Part shown: positions 17,292-26,177 of the stretch, piece by piece
How the letters are laid out: the number at the start of each line of letters is the position of its first letter
How positions within the stretch are numbered: position 1 is the stretch's first letter
Source of the DNA: Paraburkholderia sp. BL9I2N2
Lineage (GTDB): Bacteria > Pseudomonadota > Gammaproteobacteria > Burkholderiales > Burkholderiaceae
DNA length: 64,000 nt
NCBI RefSeq assembly: GCF_004339745.1
Contig: NZ_SMGP01000002.1
Location: 1,550,001 to 1,614,000 of the forward strand
Direction of reading: 5' to 3'
Translations under genes and position numbers: made by a program
Notes under the pieces: generated by a model
Told to the model about the DNA's origin: nothing
The model's input: the letters and a program-made list of their open reading frames with translations, nothing else
Database searches by the model: none

Positions 17292-17373
17292 CGAATCTCT
17301 CCTTCTGGACAGGGCTGACGAATCGCTGCGCTGCACTCGGATGAAAGGCTGCCGTGGCTCTGCCTGCCGCTCA

Positions 17374-18708
17374 TCAATCGCCCTTCAGCGCCAGTAAACG
17401 CGCTGCGATTTCGTCGAACAACGGCCGGCTGTCGATAGCCTCGCTCAGGCAATTGTCCTTCAACTCCACCAAGCGCGCCTGGATGTTCGTCTGCGCATGC
17501 GGCCAGACGCATCGTTCGAGCAACTCTTCGAGCAGACAACCATAGGCTCGAACTTCGAGGCGCTGAAGCGCGAGACCGATGTCGCGATCGTCCAAAGCAT
17601 AGAAAGACGCGGCGCCGAAATCTCCCAACAGCGCGCGCCCCTGTCCACCGTACAGGATATTGTGAGCGTACAGATCGCCATGCATGATGCCCTGCTCATG
17701 CAGATGACACGCCGCCGATGCCATCCCGTACGCAATGCCCAACGCCGCAGCCAAATCGAAGCGTGTGTCGGCGCCGTAGATATCGCGCGTGCAGGAGTCG
17801 AGGCTCGGCGGACCGGCAAGGTTGGTGAATTGCGGATCGATCAGTTCCATCACGAGACCGTGCGTGCCTGCGGGATGATCCTTCACTTTCCCCGCCACCG
17901 GAATCAGATTCGCATGATCACCCGCGCGAATGCAGGCTGCCATTTCGCAGTCGGGCAAACCATCGCTGGTCACTGCGCCCTTGAACAGTTTCACCGCGAC
18001 GTGGCGCAATGCGCCGTGCTGATCCGCCAGCTCCGCGCGATAGATGACACCGGAGGCGCCCTCGCCCAACACCGCCTCGAGTTTCAAGTCAGGCCACGCA
18101 ATCGCGGCGGTCGGCGTGTCGATCAACGCCTCCGCTTCGAGCGCTTCGCTGAACGGATTGCCCGCATACGCCAGCCAGGACAGCCGCGGCAGCCGCAATA
18201 GCCAGGCAGGCAGTCCACTGAGCTGATTCGCCGCGAGACGCAGCAATTCGAGCTGCGAGCAGGCGGCCAATTCCTCGGGAAGCGTCCGCAGACGATTGCC
18301 CGCCAGCATCAACTTTTGCAATTGCGTGCAGCCGCCGATTTCGGCAGGCAACGCTTCGATCTCGTTGTCCGTGAGAATCAACCAGCGCAATTGCGGCGGC
18401 AGCGCATTGCCGGACACTCGCCGGATGCGGTTGGCCTTGAAGCCGACCATGCTCAATTGCGAGCACTGTCCCAGCACTTCCGGCAATTCGGTGAACGGGT
18501 TGTCGGAGCCGAAGAGAATACGCAGCTTGGTGAGCCGTGGCAGATCGTCGGGCAGCGACGTGAGCGCGTTGCCCGACAGGTCGAGAACTTCCAGTGTCTC
18601 GGCGAGGTCGAAAATCTCGCGCGGAAATTCAGTCAGGCCGCAGGCCAGTTTCAGCCGGCGCGTGCCCGCGAGTTGGCCAGCCCGCAATTGTTCAAGTGTC
18701 GTCGTCAC
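17374..18708 (-). CDS. Leucine-rich-repeat protein fused to a protein kinase
   Basis: 444 residues from a GTG start. Residues ~15-188 are about seven to eight LRR units of 23 residues (LEVLDLSGNALTSLP-type, then LRWLILTDNEIEALP). Residues ~205-444 are an eukaryote-like kinase: glycine loop GEGASG 215-220, Lys240 in VAVK, Glu255, catalytic HGDLYAHN (Asp345, Asn350) and DFG 363-365. The HRD Arg is Gly. No signal peptide or membrane helix is seen, so it is cytoplasmic. The LRR part probably selects partners. It has no obvious phosphatase or effector neighbour. Confidence 0.92.
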   Translation of the reverse strand: MTTTLEQLRAGQLAGTRRLKLACGLTEFPREIFDLAETLEVLDLSGNALTSLPDDLPRLTKLRILFGSDNPFTELPEVLGQCSQLSMVGFKANRIRRVSGNALPPQLRWLILTDNEIEALPAEIGGCTQLQKLMLAGNRLRTLPEELAACSQLELLRLAANQLSGLPAWLLRLPRLSWLAYAGNPFSEALEAEALIDTPTAAIAWPDLKLEAVLGEGASGVIYRAELADQHGALRHVAVKLFKGAVTSDGLPDCEMAACIRAGDHANLIPVAGKVKDHPAGTHGLVMELIDPQFTNLAGPPSLDSCTRDIYGADTRFDLAAALGIAYGMASAACHLHEQGIMHGDLYAHNILYGGQGRALLGDFGAASFYALDDRDIGLALQRLEVRAYGCLLEELLERCVWPHAQTNIQARLVELKDNCLSEAIDSRPLFDEIAARLLALKGD

Positions 18709-18989
18709 AGTCGTGGAAGAGAGGTCCGGTTGCCGATGCGCTTCGTATCGAAGGTATCAATTCTACTGAGTCGCGGGCCTGGCGCGAAAAGGGTTGTACA
18801 GTGATGCATCGTCCCGTCCAGAACAACGAGCCGCCCGGCCGTCATCGGCCGCGAGGAATTGGACAGCAAGTTTCGGAGCGCAATCAGAGAGTACGAGACT
18901 CACACTGTCGGATATCGGCGCGCTTGGCGCGTGTATTCGCAGACTCGCCTTGCAGCAGCTGCGCCTCCAACCAGTCAGGAGCAAGCAAA
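18709..18989. other. Intergenic stretch with no recognised element
   Basis: These 281 bases separate the divergent LRR-kinase and methyltransferase genes. Apart from AGGAG at 18977-18981, which is the RBS for the GTG at 18990, I see no convincing palindrome, promoter pair or small coding frame. Confidence 0.5.
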
Positions 18990-19628
18990 GTGACATACGC
19001 CTACAAGTTGATGAACTCGCCCGTCGGCCAGTTGAAACTCGTTGCAAACGGCGACCACCTCGCCGCCATTCTGTGGGAGCACGACAAGCCGAACCGGGTG
19101 CGCCTCGGGGAGCTGGTCGAAGCGAACGACCGGCCTGTGCTGATCGAGACCGAACGGCAGTTGAACGAGTATTTCGCCGGCACGCGGCATGAATTCGACC
19201 TTCCGCTCACCTTCCAGGGAACGGACTTTCAGAAGCAGGTGTGGGCCGCGCTGTTGACCATACCGTTCGGCCAGACGCGCAGCTATTCGGAAATCGCGAC
19301 GCAGATCGGCAACGTCAATGCCGTGCGGGCGGTCGGCGCGGCGAACGGCAGAAATCCGATTTCCATCGTGGCGCCGTGCCATCGGGTGATCGGCGCGTCC
19401 GGTGATTTGACCGGGTTTGCGGGCGGTTTGGCGAACAAGATGCTGCTGCTGTCGCTCGAAGCCGGACAGACTTCGATCGAAGCGGAAGCGGACGGGCAAG
19501 CGGATATGTTCGCGGCCGAAGAAAAGACCGAGACCGAGGGCAAGGCCCAGTTCAAATCCGAAGCTCAGACGAAACCCCCGCGCCATGCGCCGAGCCGCGG
19601 CACGCAAGCCTCGCTGTTTGGAAATTGA
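18990..19628 (+). CDS. ogt: O6-alkylguanine-DNA methyltransferase with long C-terminal tail
   Basis: 212 residues from a GTG start with AGGAG 8 bases upstream. The enzyme removes alkyl groups from guanine O6 by suicide transfer to Cys130 in the PCHRVIGA motif. The helix-turn-helix segment GQTRSYSEIATQIGN and Asn hinge (GAANGRNPISI) are present. The core ends near 160. The extra ~50 residues are Glu/Ala/Lys-rich, likely disordered, and contain QADMF (170-174) and a terminal QASLFGN (206-212). Both resemble the QL[SD]LF sliding-clamp-binding consensus. Usual Ogt proteins lack this tail. Confidence 0.93.
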   Translation: MTYAYKLMNSPVGQLKLVANGDHLAAILWEHDKPNRVRLGELVEANDRPVLIETERQLNEYFAGTRHEFDLPLTFQGTDFQKQVWAALLTIPFGQTRSYSEIATQIGNVNAVRAVGAANGRNPISIVAPCHRVIGASGDLTGFAGGLANKMLLLSLEAGQTSIEAEADGQADMFAAEEKTETEGKAQFKSEAQTKPPRHAPSRGTQASLFGN

Positions 19629-19758
19629 CCGGATGCATGGTCCGCGATGGCAGTGGACTCACTGCGTCGCGTTGACCGCTTCGTAATAGATCACCTTGCC
19701 GGCCGCATAAAGCAACTATCCTTAAGAAGCCCTTTTTGGGCATCAACAGGAGGATGAC

Positions 19759-20064
19759 ATGCGCATGCTTCTCAACATACGAATCCCGCACGAACCGTTC
19801 AACACCATGGTGCGTGATGGCACCGTCGGACAAGTGATCGGGAAAATACTGGAAGAGATAAAACCGGAGGCCGTCTACTTCACCGAGCAGAGTGGAGCGC
19901 GCGGAGCAGTGGTCGTGGTGGATGTCGAAAGCGCATCGTCGATTCCCGCGCTCGCGGAGCCGTGGTTTCTGAAATTCAACGCCGACTGCGAAATGCGCAT
20001 TGCGATGTTGCCGGAAGACCTGATGAAAGCCGGACTGGACAATCTCGGCGCGAAATGGAAATAG
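19759..20064 (+). CDS. Conserved small protein, muconolactone-isomerase-like fold (function unknown)
   Basis: 101 residues with an AGGAGG RBS 5 bases before the ATG. The sequence alternates strands and helices (MRMLLNIRIPHEPFN, VGQVIGKILEEIKPEAVYFTE, RGAVVVVDVES) as in dimeric ferredoxin-like alpha/beta-barrel proteins related to DUF3303 and muconolactone isomerase. No catalytic residues can be named. It is a single gene between ogt and a convergent acetyltransferase gene. Confidence 0.65.
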   Translation: MRMLLNIRIPHEPFNTMVRDGTVGQVIGKILEEIKPEAVYFTEQSGARGAVVVVDVESASSIPALAEPWFLKFNADCEMRIAMLPEDLMKAGLDNLGAKWK

Positions 20065-20137
20065 TGTTTGCCATCGGCGGTCCGCAACTGGCACCGCCAA
20101 TGGCTGCGCAAACAAGCCTCTTCACGCTGCGCTCTGG

Positions 20138-21019
20138 TCAACCCAGCTCGAACGACGTCACGCCGAACACGCGTTCCATGGAAATAGCGGGCGGTTCCTC
20201 CGTGTACATCCGCGCGGTTTCAAACACGCTCGTCATGCCGTGCCGTTCGGCCAACGCAACGGCATCCACGTTGATCTCCGGCACATCGAAGAAAAACACC
20301 TCGCCGGCAATGCTCGACGTCAACGCAGCGAACAGACGACCGGCAATCTCGTCGTTATCGGCGAAGAGCGGGCCGATCTTGTAACCCGTCAAGCAACGCC
20401 GCAACACGCCGTAGCCCACCACGCGGCCGTCGCGCAGCGCGACTCGCGTCATCGCGCCAGGCTGCGCGAGCCATGCGGCGAGAAAGCGCTCGCGCGCTGC
20501 GGGAAAGCACTGCCGATCGTAGTCGCTCAACGATTCGAAGGGCAGCGCCGAAGCATTCAACACGTCTGCATAGTGCTCGCCCTGAGTGGTCTCTTGCGCG
20601 ACGCCCTGAAAGCGAATGTTGCGATAGGCAAGCTGAAATCCAGACTTCTTATAGTTCGCCTGCTGGGCGACCACGCCGTCCAATCCGATATTGCGGTTGC
20701 GCAAATAGTCCATGCCGTGCTGCCAGACACGCATGCCGAAGCCTCGACCGCGAAACGCCTGTTTCACGATATAGAGCCCGATAAAGCCAAAGTCCTCGCC
20801 GTACGCGACAGCGGATAGACACGCCACCGGCTCGCCGCGCCATTCGCCGATGAAAAACCCGTCCGGGTCGGCCGCACGAAAACAGGCGGCATCGTGCAGA
20901 CCAGGGTTCCATCCTTCCTGCGCGGCCCATTCGACCGCCAATGCGACGTCCTCGGCCGACATCGTGCGCACGACAAAATCGCCCGGCTCGCTCACGTTCG
21001 TCACGATCGTTTCGCCCAT
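20138..21019 (-). CDS. Tandem GNAT-family N-acetyltransferase
   Basis: 293 residues. The first GNAT domain (about 16-140) holds the acetyl-CoA loop VKQAFRGRGFGMRVW near 88. The second half (about 150-293) matches the Acetyltransf_18-type domain (MTRVALRDGRVVGYGVLRR, then GEVFFFDVPE and ALAERHGM). GGAGGAAC precedes ATG 21019. The start overlaps the stop of the upstream M20 gene by 19 bases, so translation is likely coupled and the two proteins may act on related amino compounds. Confidence 0.87.
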   Translation of the reverse strand: MGETIVTNVSEPGDFVVRTMSAEDVALAVEWAAQEGWNPGLHDAACFRAADPDGFFIGEWRGEPVACLSAVAYGEDFGFIGLYIVKQAFRGRGFGMRVWQHGMDYLRNRNIGLDGVVAQQANYKKSGFQLAYRNIRFQGVAQETTQGEHYADVLNASALPFESLSDYDRQCFPAARERFLAAWLAQPGAMTRVALRDGRVVGYGVLRRCLTGYKIGPLFADNDEIAGRLFAALTSSIAGEVFFFDVPEINVDAVALAERHGMTSVFETARMYTEEPPAISMERVFGVTSFELG

Positions 21020-22242
21020 TGTTCCTCCAGAATCGCCGCGGCAGCCGTGGCCGCAACCTGACAGCCGAGAACGATATGCGCCTCGGCCGTATCCTCGATG
21101 AAATCGTGGCTCACGCCGCCGATGCTCGGCACGAACATCATGCAAGCCGGCATGCAGCGGGCGATGACCTGCGCGTCGTGCGCGGCGCCGCTCGGCATGC
21201 GGATCCATTGGCCGGGCGCCACCGCGTTGGCGGCGCGGGCGAGATGGTCCGCGAGCGCGGCGTCCATGGTCACCGGTTGCATCGGTTCGTCGATGGTCGT
21301 CAGTTCCACGTTCACCGAACCGCGCGCATTGAAGTCGCGCACCAGCTCGGCGAGCCGGACTTCCATCGCTTGCAAACGCGCGGCGTTCGCGTCGCGGAAT
21401 TGCAGGTCCATGTCGGCCGCGCCCGGCACGACGCTCAGCGAGCCAGGGTCGAGGTCGATGCGGCCCACTGTCCAGACGGTATCGGCATCCGCGAGTTGCG
21501 CGAACGCTTCGTTCATCTGCGGGACAAAGGCGACCAGCGCCGCGCCCGCGTCGCGCCGGATCGCCATGGGCGTCGTGCCGGCATGGTTGCGCTGCCCCGT
21601 GAAGCGCAGCCGCAATTCGCGCAGCCCGACGATCGTGGTGACGACCCCGATGGACATGCCGGCCGCTTCCAGCCGGCCGCCCTGCTCGATATGCGGCTCG
21701 AGATAAGCGACCTGCCGGCCAGGCTCGAAGCGCGCACGCGGCCGCCCGGCCAGACCCGCGGTTGCGAGCACGTCTTCGAGACGCTGGCCTTGCCGGTTCG
21801 TGGCGTCGCGAATCGCCTCGTCGACGCTATCGCCCACAAAGCTGCGGCTGCCGAGCAGGCCGGAGAACGTGCCTTCTTCATCGATCCACGATGCCACGTC
21901 CAACGCGAGGTGACTCGTCGCGTCGTTCTCGGCCAACGCGCGCGCAATCTCCAGCCCGTAGATCACGCCCATCGCGCCGTCGAGCCAGCCGCCGGTCGGC
22001 TGCGTGTCGGTATGAGAGCCGATCACGAGGGCGGGGCCGCTTTTGCGCGAGCGTCCGAACACGGTCCCCACGCCGTCGATCACGGCCTCGAGTCCCGCCT
22101 CCGTCATGCGCCCGGCCAGCCATTCGCGCGACGCCAGATCCACCGGCGACAACGCCAGCCGGACAACACCTGGGCCCGTGGCGCCGAAACTGCGCAGCCG
22201 CTTGAGATCGGTCAGCAACCGGTCCGGATCGATCTTCACCAC
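21001..22242 (-). CDS. M20-family amidohydrolase (hydantoinase/carbamoylase type)
   Basis: 413 residues from a GTG start with AAGGAG 8 bases upstream; an upstream in-frame GTG at 22284 lacks an RBS. The family hydrolyses N-carbamoyl amino acids, allantoate or beta-ureidopropionate with two metal ions. Ligand motifs are GSHTDTQPTGGWLDGAMGV, DEEGTFSGLLGSRSF, EPHIEQGGRLE and a C-terminal SHDFIEDT, plus the dimer-domain NHAGTTPM. The overlapping acetyltransferase gene completes a two-gene unit. Exact substrate is not determined. Confidence 0.9.
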   Translation of the reverse strand: MVKIDPDRLLTDLKRLRSFGATGPGVVRLALSPVDLASREWLAGRMTEAGLEAVIDGVGTVFGRSRKSGPALVIGSHTDTQPTGGWLDGAMGVIYGLEIARALAENDATSHLALDVASWIDEEGTFSGLLGSRSFVGDSVDEAIRDATNRQGQRLEDVLATAGLAGRPRARFEPGRQVAYLEPHIEQGGRLEAAGMSIGVVTTIVGLRELRLRFTGQRNHAGTTPMAIRRDAGAALVAFVPQMNEAFAQLADADTVWTVGRIDLDPGSLSVVPGAADMDLQFRDANAARLQAMEVRLAELVRDFNARGSVNVELTTIDEPMQPVTMDAALADHLARAANAVAPGQWIRMPSGAAHDAQVIARCMPACMMFVPSIGGVSHDFIEDTAEAHIVLGCQVAATAAAAILEEQWAKRS

Positions 22243-22388
22243 GTTCTCATCTCCTTCGATTATCGGTTCATGATGCCTTGTCACATCGACAGATTACACG
22301 GCCTAAGCCTTTCCTAAGGTTGGCTCGTTATCATCGCTCGACATCAGTGCGCCGGAGCGGCGCAGACGTCCATCGAGAAACACACCGT

Positions 22389-22991
22389 ATGCAGACACTT
22401 GAAGCGTTCAACCAGGCGCTCTTTCTGATGATCAACGCCACGCCATCGACACCCGCGTGGCACATCGACCTCGCGCGTTCAATCGCCGATTACGTCATCT
22501 ATCTCGTGCCGCTCTGCCTGATCGCCATGTGGCTCTTCGGCGACGAAGGTCAGCGCGAAACCGCCCTGCGCGCATGCTGCGTGACGTTCCTCGCGCTCGG
22601 CATCAATCAGCTCATCGGTCTGGCGTGGCCGCATCCGCGGCCGTTCGTGATGGGCATCGGCCATACGTTTCTCGAACACGCGCCGGACCCGTCGTTCCCC
22701 AGCGATCACGGGACGATCTTCGCGAGCATCGCACTGAGCTTGCTGCTCGGCGGCGTGCCGCGGTACGGCCTGCTCATTGTGCTTTCGGGGCTCGCGGTCG
22801 CCTGGGCGCGCATCTTTGTCGGCGTTCACTTTCCGCTCGACATGGCAGGCGCCGTCGTCGTGGCGGGCGTGGCCTTCCTGTTGGTGGCGCCGCTGTGGCG
22901 GCTCGCCGGCGCGAGCGTGACGCGCGGACCGGTCGCGCTGTATCGCAAGTTGCTGGCGTGGCCGATCGAACGCGGCTGGTTGTCGTTCTAG
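22389..22991 (+). CDS. PAP2-family phosphatase, BcrC-like undecaprenyl-diphosphatase
   Basis: 200 residues with about five or six membrane helices. The three phosphatase signatures are in order: HPRPF near residue 80, PSFPSDHG near 101 and the ARIFVGVHFPLDMAG loop near 138. BcrC-type enzymes recycle undecaprenyl pyrophosphate outside the inner membrane and give bacitracin tolerance. The start is the ATG at 22389. The length and motif spacing fit BcrC/YbjG better than lipid A phosphatases, but this is by family resemblance. Confidence 0.87.
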   Translation: MQTLEAFNQALFLMINATPSTPAWHIDLARSIADYVIYLVPLCLIAMWLFGDEGQRETALRACCVTFLALGINQLIGLAWPHPRPFVMGIGHTFLEHAPDPSFPSDHGTIFASIALSLLLGGVPRYGLLIVLSGLAVAWARIFVGVHFPLDMAGAVVVAGVAFLLVAPLWRLAGASVTRGPVALYRKLLAWPIERGWLSF

Positions 22992-23047
22992 GCGATGTGT
23001 CGACACGCAAGCGCGAGTTCACGCCCACCGCGGCGAGCCGCCATCCC

Positions 23048-24094
23048 CTATCGGGTCAACGCCCGGAAATCGCTCGGCGACATGTCGTAAGCTCGACGAA
23101 ACGCGCGAGTGAAATCCGACGCGCTATTGAAGCCGAGGCCATAAGCGATCTCGACGATCGCTTTGTTCCGGTATCGATGCAGATCTTCGGCGGCTTCGCG
23201 CAGCCTGCGGCTGCGGATGTAGGCGGCCAGCCCGCCTTCGGGCTCGAACAGGCGATAAAGCGTAGACCGGGACAGTCGCGACGCGGCGAGCACGCTGTCG
23301 GGCGTCAGATCCATCTGGTCGAGATTGGCATCGATATAACGGCGCGCCGCGGCAAACATGGCGGTGCGAGCAGCGGCGCGCGCATTGCCGCTTAAACCGG
23401 CCTGCTTCCCGAAGGCCGCCGCGATCAGCAATGCGCAGCTTTGGATGGCGTCGTATGCCGCCTGCCCGCTCATCGTGGGCAAGCTTCGGCTCAGGTCGGC
23501 GAGCTGTGCGGGAATCATGCGCGCAAGCGGCGAGTGATAGTCGATCACGCTGCCATGAATCGACTCCGCCTCCGGCAAAACGGATTCCACCAGCTCACGC
23601 GGCAGGAAAAACGCCTGCACGCGGCAGGCGCTGCGGTCCATGTGCATGGGCTGGTTCATATCGAGCGCGAGAATGCCCGGCGTGGACTGGGTGGCCTTGC
23701 GCTTCGGATGCGGTCCGGTGCCGGTTTCGATCGTGCCTTCCACGGCCACGTGGAATACGAACTGGCGCACCGAGTCCGTGGAAATGCGCGCGACGGATCG
23801 CGTCTGCGAGACCGGATCGGTACGGCAGTCCATGAATGCCAGATCGGCCACACGGTAGCTGTCGATCAGACCACTGAAGCCGTCCGCCAGTTGCCGGCGC
23901 GATATGGGTACATCGAGAAAATGGCCCAGACGGTCGCGCCACGCGGGCAACTGCGCGCGCGGCGCTTCGTGGTGCGTACTAAAGTGGCTATGAATGCAGT
24001 TCGCGGGAGCCGCATCTCTCGTCACGGACTCGGTCGTCAAGTTTTCCCCCGCCAGATTCGTTGTCTGCGCATGATAGCCGCACTTCGCGAACAT
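23048..24094 (-). CDS. AraC-family transcriptional regulator
   Basis: 348 residues if started at ATG 24094; an in-frame TTG at 24040 after GGGGGAAAAC would give 330 residues and has the better RBS. The N-terminal ~210 residues form an AraC-binding-like ligand domain (GHFLDVPISRRQ, FVFHVAVEG). The C-terminal ~100 residues carry two helix-turn-helices: VLAASRLSRSTLYRLFEP and IVEIAYGLGFNSASDFTRAFRR, ending MSPSDFRAL. The adjacent upstream gene for a secreted hydrolase, in the same direction, is a possible target. Confidence 0.9.
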   Translation of the reverse strand: MFAKCGYHAQTTNLAGENLTTESVTRDAAPANCIHSHFSTHHEAPRAQLPAWRDRLGHFLDVPISRRQLADGFSGLIDSYRVADLAFMDCRTDPVSQTRSVARISTDSVRQFVFHVAVEGTIETGTGPHPKRKATQSTPGILALDMNQPMHMDRSACRVQAFFLPRELVESVLPEAESIHGSVIDYHSPLARMIPAQLADLSRSLPTMSGQAAYDAIQSCALLIAAAFGKQAGLSGNARAAARTAMFAAARRYIDANLDQMDLTPDSVLAASRLSRSTLYRLFEPEGGLAAYIRSRRLREAAEDLHRYRNKAIVEIAYGLGFNSASDFTRAFRRAYDMSPSDFRALTR

Positions 24095-24126
24095 CGCTCG
24101 GGGCGGAATTTCAGCTTTGCACCCGC

Positions 24127-25713
24127 TCAGAAGGTGTCGAAGAACGCCCGCGCCGCCACCAGGCAGAATGACGCGACCAGTTGGCCATGATAGGCCCGCA
24201 GCACCGCTGACGCCCCGCCGTCGGTCGCACCACCGGCCACGGCCTGACTCGCGACCTCCGCCTTCGCACTCGCGAACTCCCGCTTGATGGATGCATACGG
24301 ATCGCCGGGCCCGACAACGGGAGAGTCTACATCCAGCACGGACGTGAGCCCCGCGGGCACTTTGGCGTTCTGCCAATACGCCTGCTCGATGCGCGCGTTG
24401 AAAAAGAACACCGTGGGATCCGACTCGCCGCCACACATCAAAACGGGCGTAACCGGCAGCCAGTTGCGCAAGTCGTTGCGCTTGAACGCCTGGCGCAAGG
24501 GATGCAGCGGATTCGCGGCCGGTTTCATCGCAAGCGTCGGGTTGGGAAACGCACCGTCGGGATTGGCGGCGGCGTCCTCCAGCAGCGTCAGGCGATAAGC
24601 GTTGCGCACGAGGTTGGGATTGCCGAATCCCGCGGCAAACAGCGGTGTCAAGGCGGGCGGCGTCAAAGGCGTCGAAGCAGGCGGCGTCATCGAGGCGAAC
24701 TGCGGCGCGGGCGGCAACTTGCTGAAGAGATGCGCGGACGGCAGTTTGCCCGTGGTGAATAGCGTATTGAGCGGCTGCAGGCTCGGCAGCAGCGTTTCGA
24801 TACCCGGCGCGTAGGCCGCGTCGTAGAAGTCGCCGGGGCGGCGGTAGATATTCTCGTAGGCATGCTGATAACCCGTCACGATCAGCGTCGAGAACAGCGT
24901 CGAGCCCAGGTTGACCTCGCCTTCGATGAGTGCGTCGGCGGTAGCGGCGAGTGCGTATGGCCCCGAACCCGGTGCGGACGCTGTCACCTTGACGCCAGCC
25001 GCCTGCAGCGCGCGATGCGTCGCCATTGCAACGAAGCCGCCTTGCGAATAGCCGGTGACGAACAGCTTGCCGTTTTCGCGCGGCCTGCTGTCCGGCGCTA
25101 TTCCGGCTAGCGCCGCGCGCGCGGCTCGCAACGAGTCGATCATATCGGCGGATTGCTGGTCGGCATTGAGATACGGGTGGTACGGGAGGTCGGAGCCGGC
25201 GTAGCCCGCGTAGTTGGTCGCCACCACGATATAGCCTTGCGCCGCATACATGGCCGCCACGCTGATGCCTTCCCCGGCGCCGTCGCCGTTGCCCGGGTCC
25301 GTTTGCGTGATATCGGCGAGGTTGTAGTTGCGATACGCGGTGGTGCCGTGTGCATAGAGCATCAGCGGAAGCGCTCGGCTGCATGCCGCCGAACGCCCCG
25401 AAGGGATCATCAACGCACCGCTCGCGTTGGTGGGCTCGCCCGCGCCGCCGATGGTCCCGTAGCGAAAGCTCACGATCTCGATGCCGCACGCGGGCGCGCC
25501 GGCAATCTGCACGAGCCGCCGGCCGCCCGCGCTCGACGCCAGCAATTTTGAAAACGCCGCGGCGCTCAGCGTGAGCGTGACGCGGTGATCGAGAAGCTGG
25601 CCGCGCGCATGGCACCCTTCGTCGCATCCGGAGTCGGCTTGCGCAGCGGCACTGGCGCCCAACGTGAAACATGTCAGCAGCCCGAGGGCCGCGCTTCGCA
25701 TTGCTACAGACAT
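24127..25713 (-). CDS. Secreted alpha/beta hydrolase (lipase-like)
   Basis: 528 residues. A signal peptide (hydrophobic ALGLLTCFTLGASAAAQA) precedes the mature enzyme. The catalytic nucleophile elbow is GYSQGGF near residue 230, following the oxyanion strand (MLYAHGTTAYRNYN). The layout, with a lid-like insertion at 280-370 rich in Pro and Leu, resembles secretory lipases and related esterases. Several cysteines lie near the N-terminus (CDEGC). GGAG lies 6 bases before the ATG. Convergent or sequential genes suggest AraC control. Substrate is not predictable. Confidence 0.83.
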   Translation of the reverse strand: MSVAMRSAALGLLTCFTLGASAAAQADSGCDEGCHARGQLLDHRVTLTLSAAAFSKLLASSAGGRRLVQIAGAPACGIEIVSFRYGTIGGAGEPTNASGALMIPSGRSAACSRALPLMLYAHGTTAYRNYNLADITQTDPGNGDGAGEGISVAAMYAAQGYIVVATNYAGYAGSDLPYHPYLNADQQSADMIDSLRAARAALAGIAPDSRPRENGKLFVTGYSQGGFVAMATHRALQAAGVKVTASAPGSGPYALAATADALIEGEVNLGSTLFSTLIVTGYQHAYENIYRRPGDFYDAAYAPGIETLLPSLQPLNTLFTTGKLPSAHLFSKLPPAPQFASMTPPASTPLTPPALTPLFAAGFGNPNLVRNAYRLTLLEDAAANPDGAFPNPTLAMKPAANPLHPLRQAFKRNDLRNWLPVTPVLMCGGESDPTVFFFNARIEQAYWQNAKVPAGLTSVLDVDSPVVGPGDPYASIKREFASAKAEVASQAVAGGATDGGASAVLRAYHGQLVASFCLVAARAFFDTF

Positions 25714-25812
25714 GTGAGGCTCCGTCTTGTTGGTATGACGACGAGTGGGCGGCCTTGCAGAGTGACAGGAGTATAGGTAAACGGGTCGGCGCGCCGCCAG
25801 CCTGACCGCTCT

Positions 25813-26020
25813 GGAAATGCGGTGGCGCCAGGTGTGGTTGAAACCGATACGTCGAACTTCACGAAGACCGACGCGGGACGCGCGGTGACGCTGGGGCTGC
25901 AGGAATTGAAACGCGTGGCGCAAGCGGATGACATCGGCGGCGCGGTGGCCTTTCTCACCTCGGATGCCGCTCGCCGGATTGCCGGCGAAACGTTGCATGT
26001 CGACGGCGGGTCGAAACTCT
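25813..26020 (+). pseudogene. C-terminal remnant of a short-chain dehydrogenase
   Basis: The frame reads NAVAPGVVETDTSNFTKT, then LKRVAQADDIGGAVAFLTSDAARRIAGETLHVDGGSKL, described by position 25850-26018. This is the last ~65 residues of a classical SDR: the substrate loop, the adenine-side helix and the terminal DGG. No Rossmann half or YxxxK exists upstream, where sequence is unrelated up to the hydrolase start. The stop expected after DGGSKL is also missing, so the frame runs on to 26151. It is a truncated, non-functional copy. Confidence 0.75.
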
Positions 26021-26177
26021 CAATCCGTAAAAGCGATCCTGTTTGCGATCTCGCCGGGAAGTCTTTCTGGAATGCCGCCCATGCATGGCGGCACGCCCGC
26101 GGACTTCACCGGCGCGACCCCGACGCGCTCCGCCCCGTTAGCCGGACGTAGCGCGTCTCAAGCGGCGAGCGAGCCGC

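Noticed and set aside
22290..22316. CCTAAG direct repeats before the PAP2 gene
   Set aside because: Short, imperfect and not placed on a recognisable promoter.
20941..22317. A 458-codon plus-strand frame
   Set aside because: Antisense to the M20 amidohydrolase, which shows all metal-ligand motifs.
24095..25672. In-frame upstream extension of the AraC gene to 874 codons
   Set aside because: The extra part is an alternative frame of the secreted hydrolase gene on the same strand; only the segment from 24094 downward has AraC homology.
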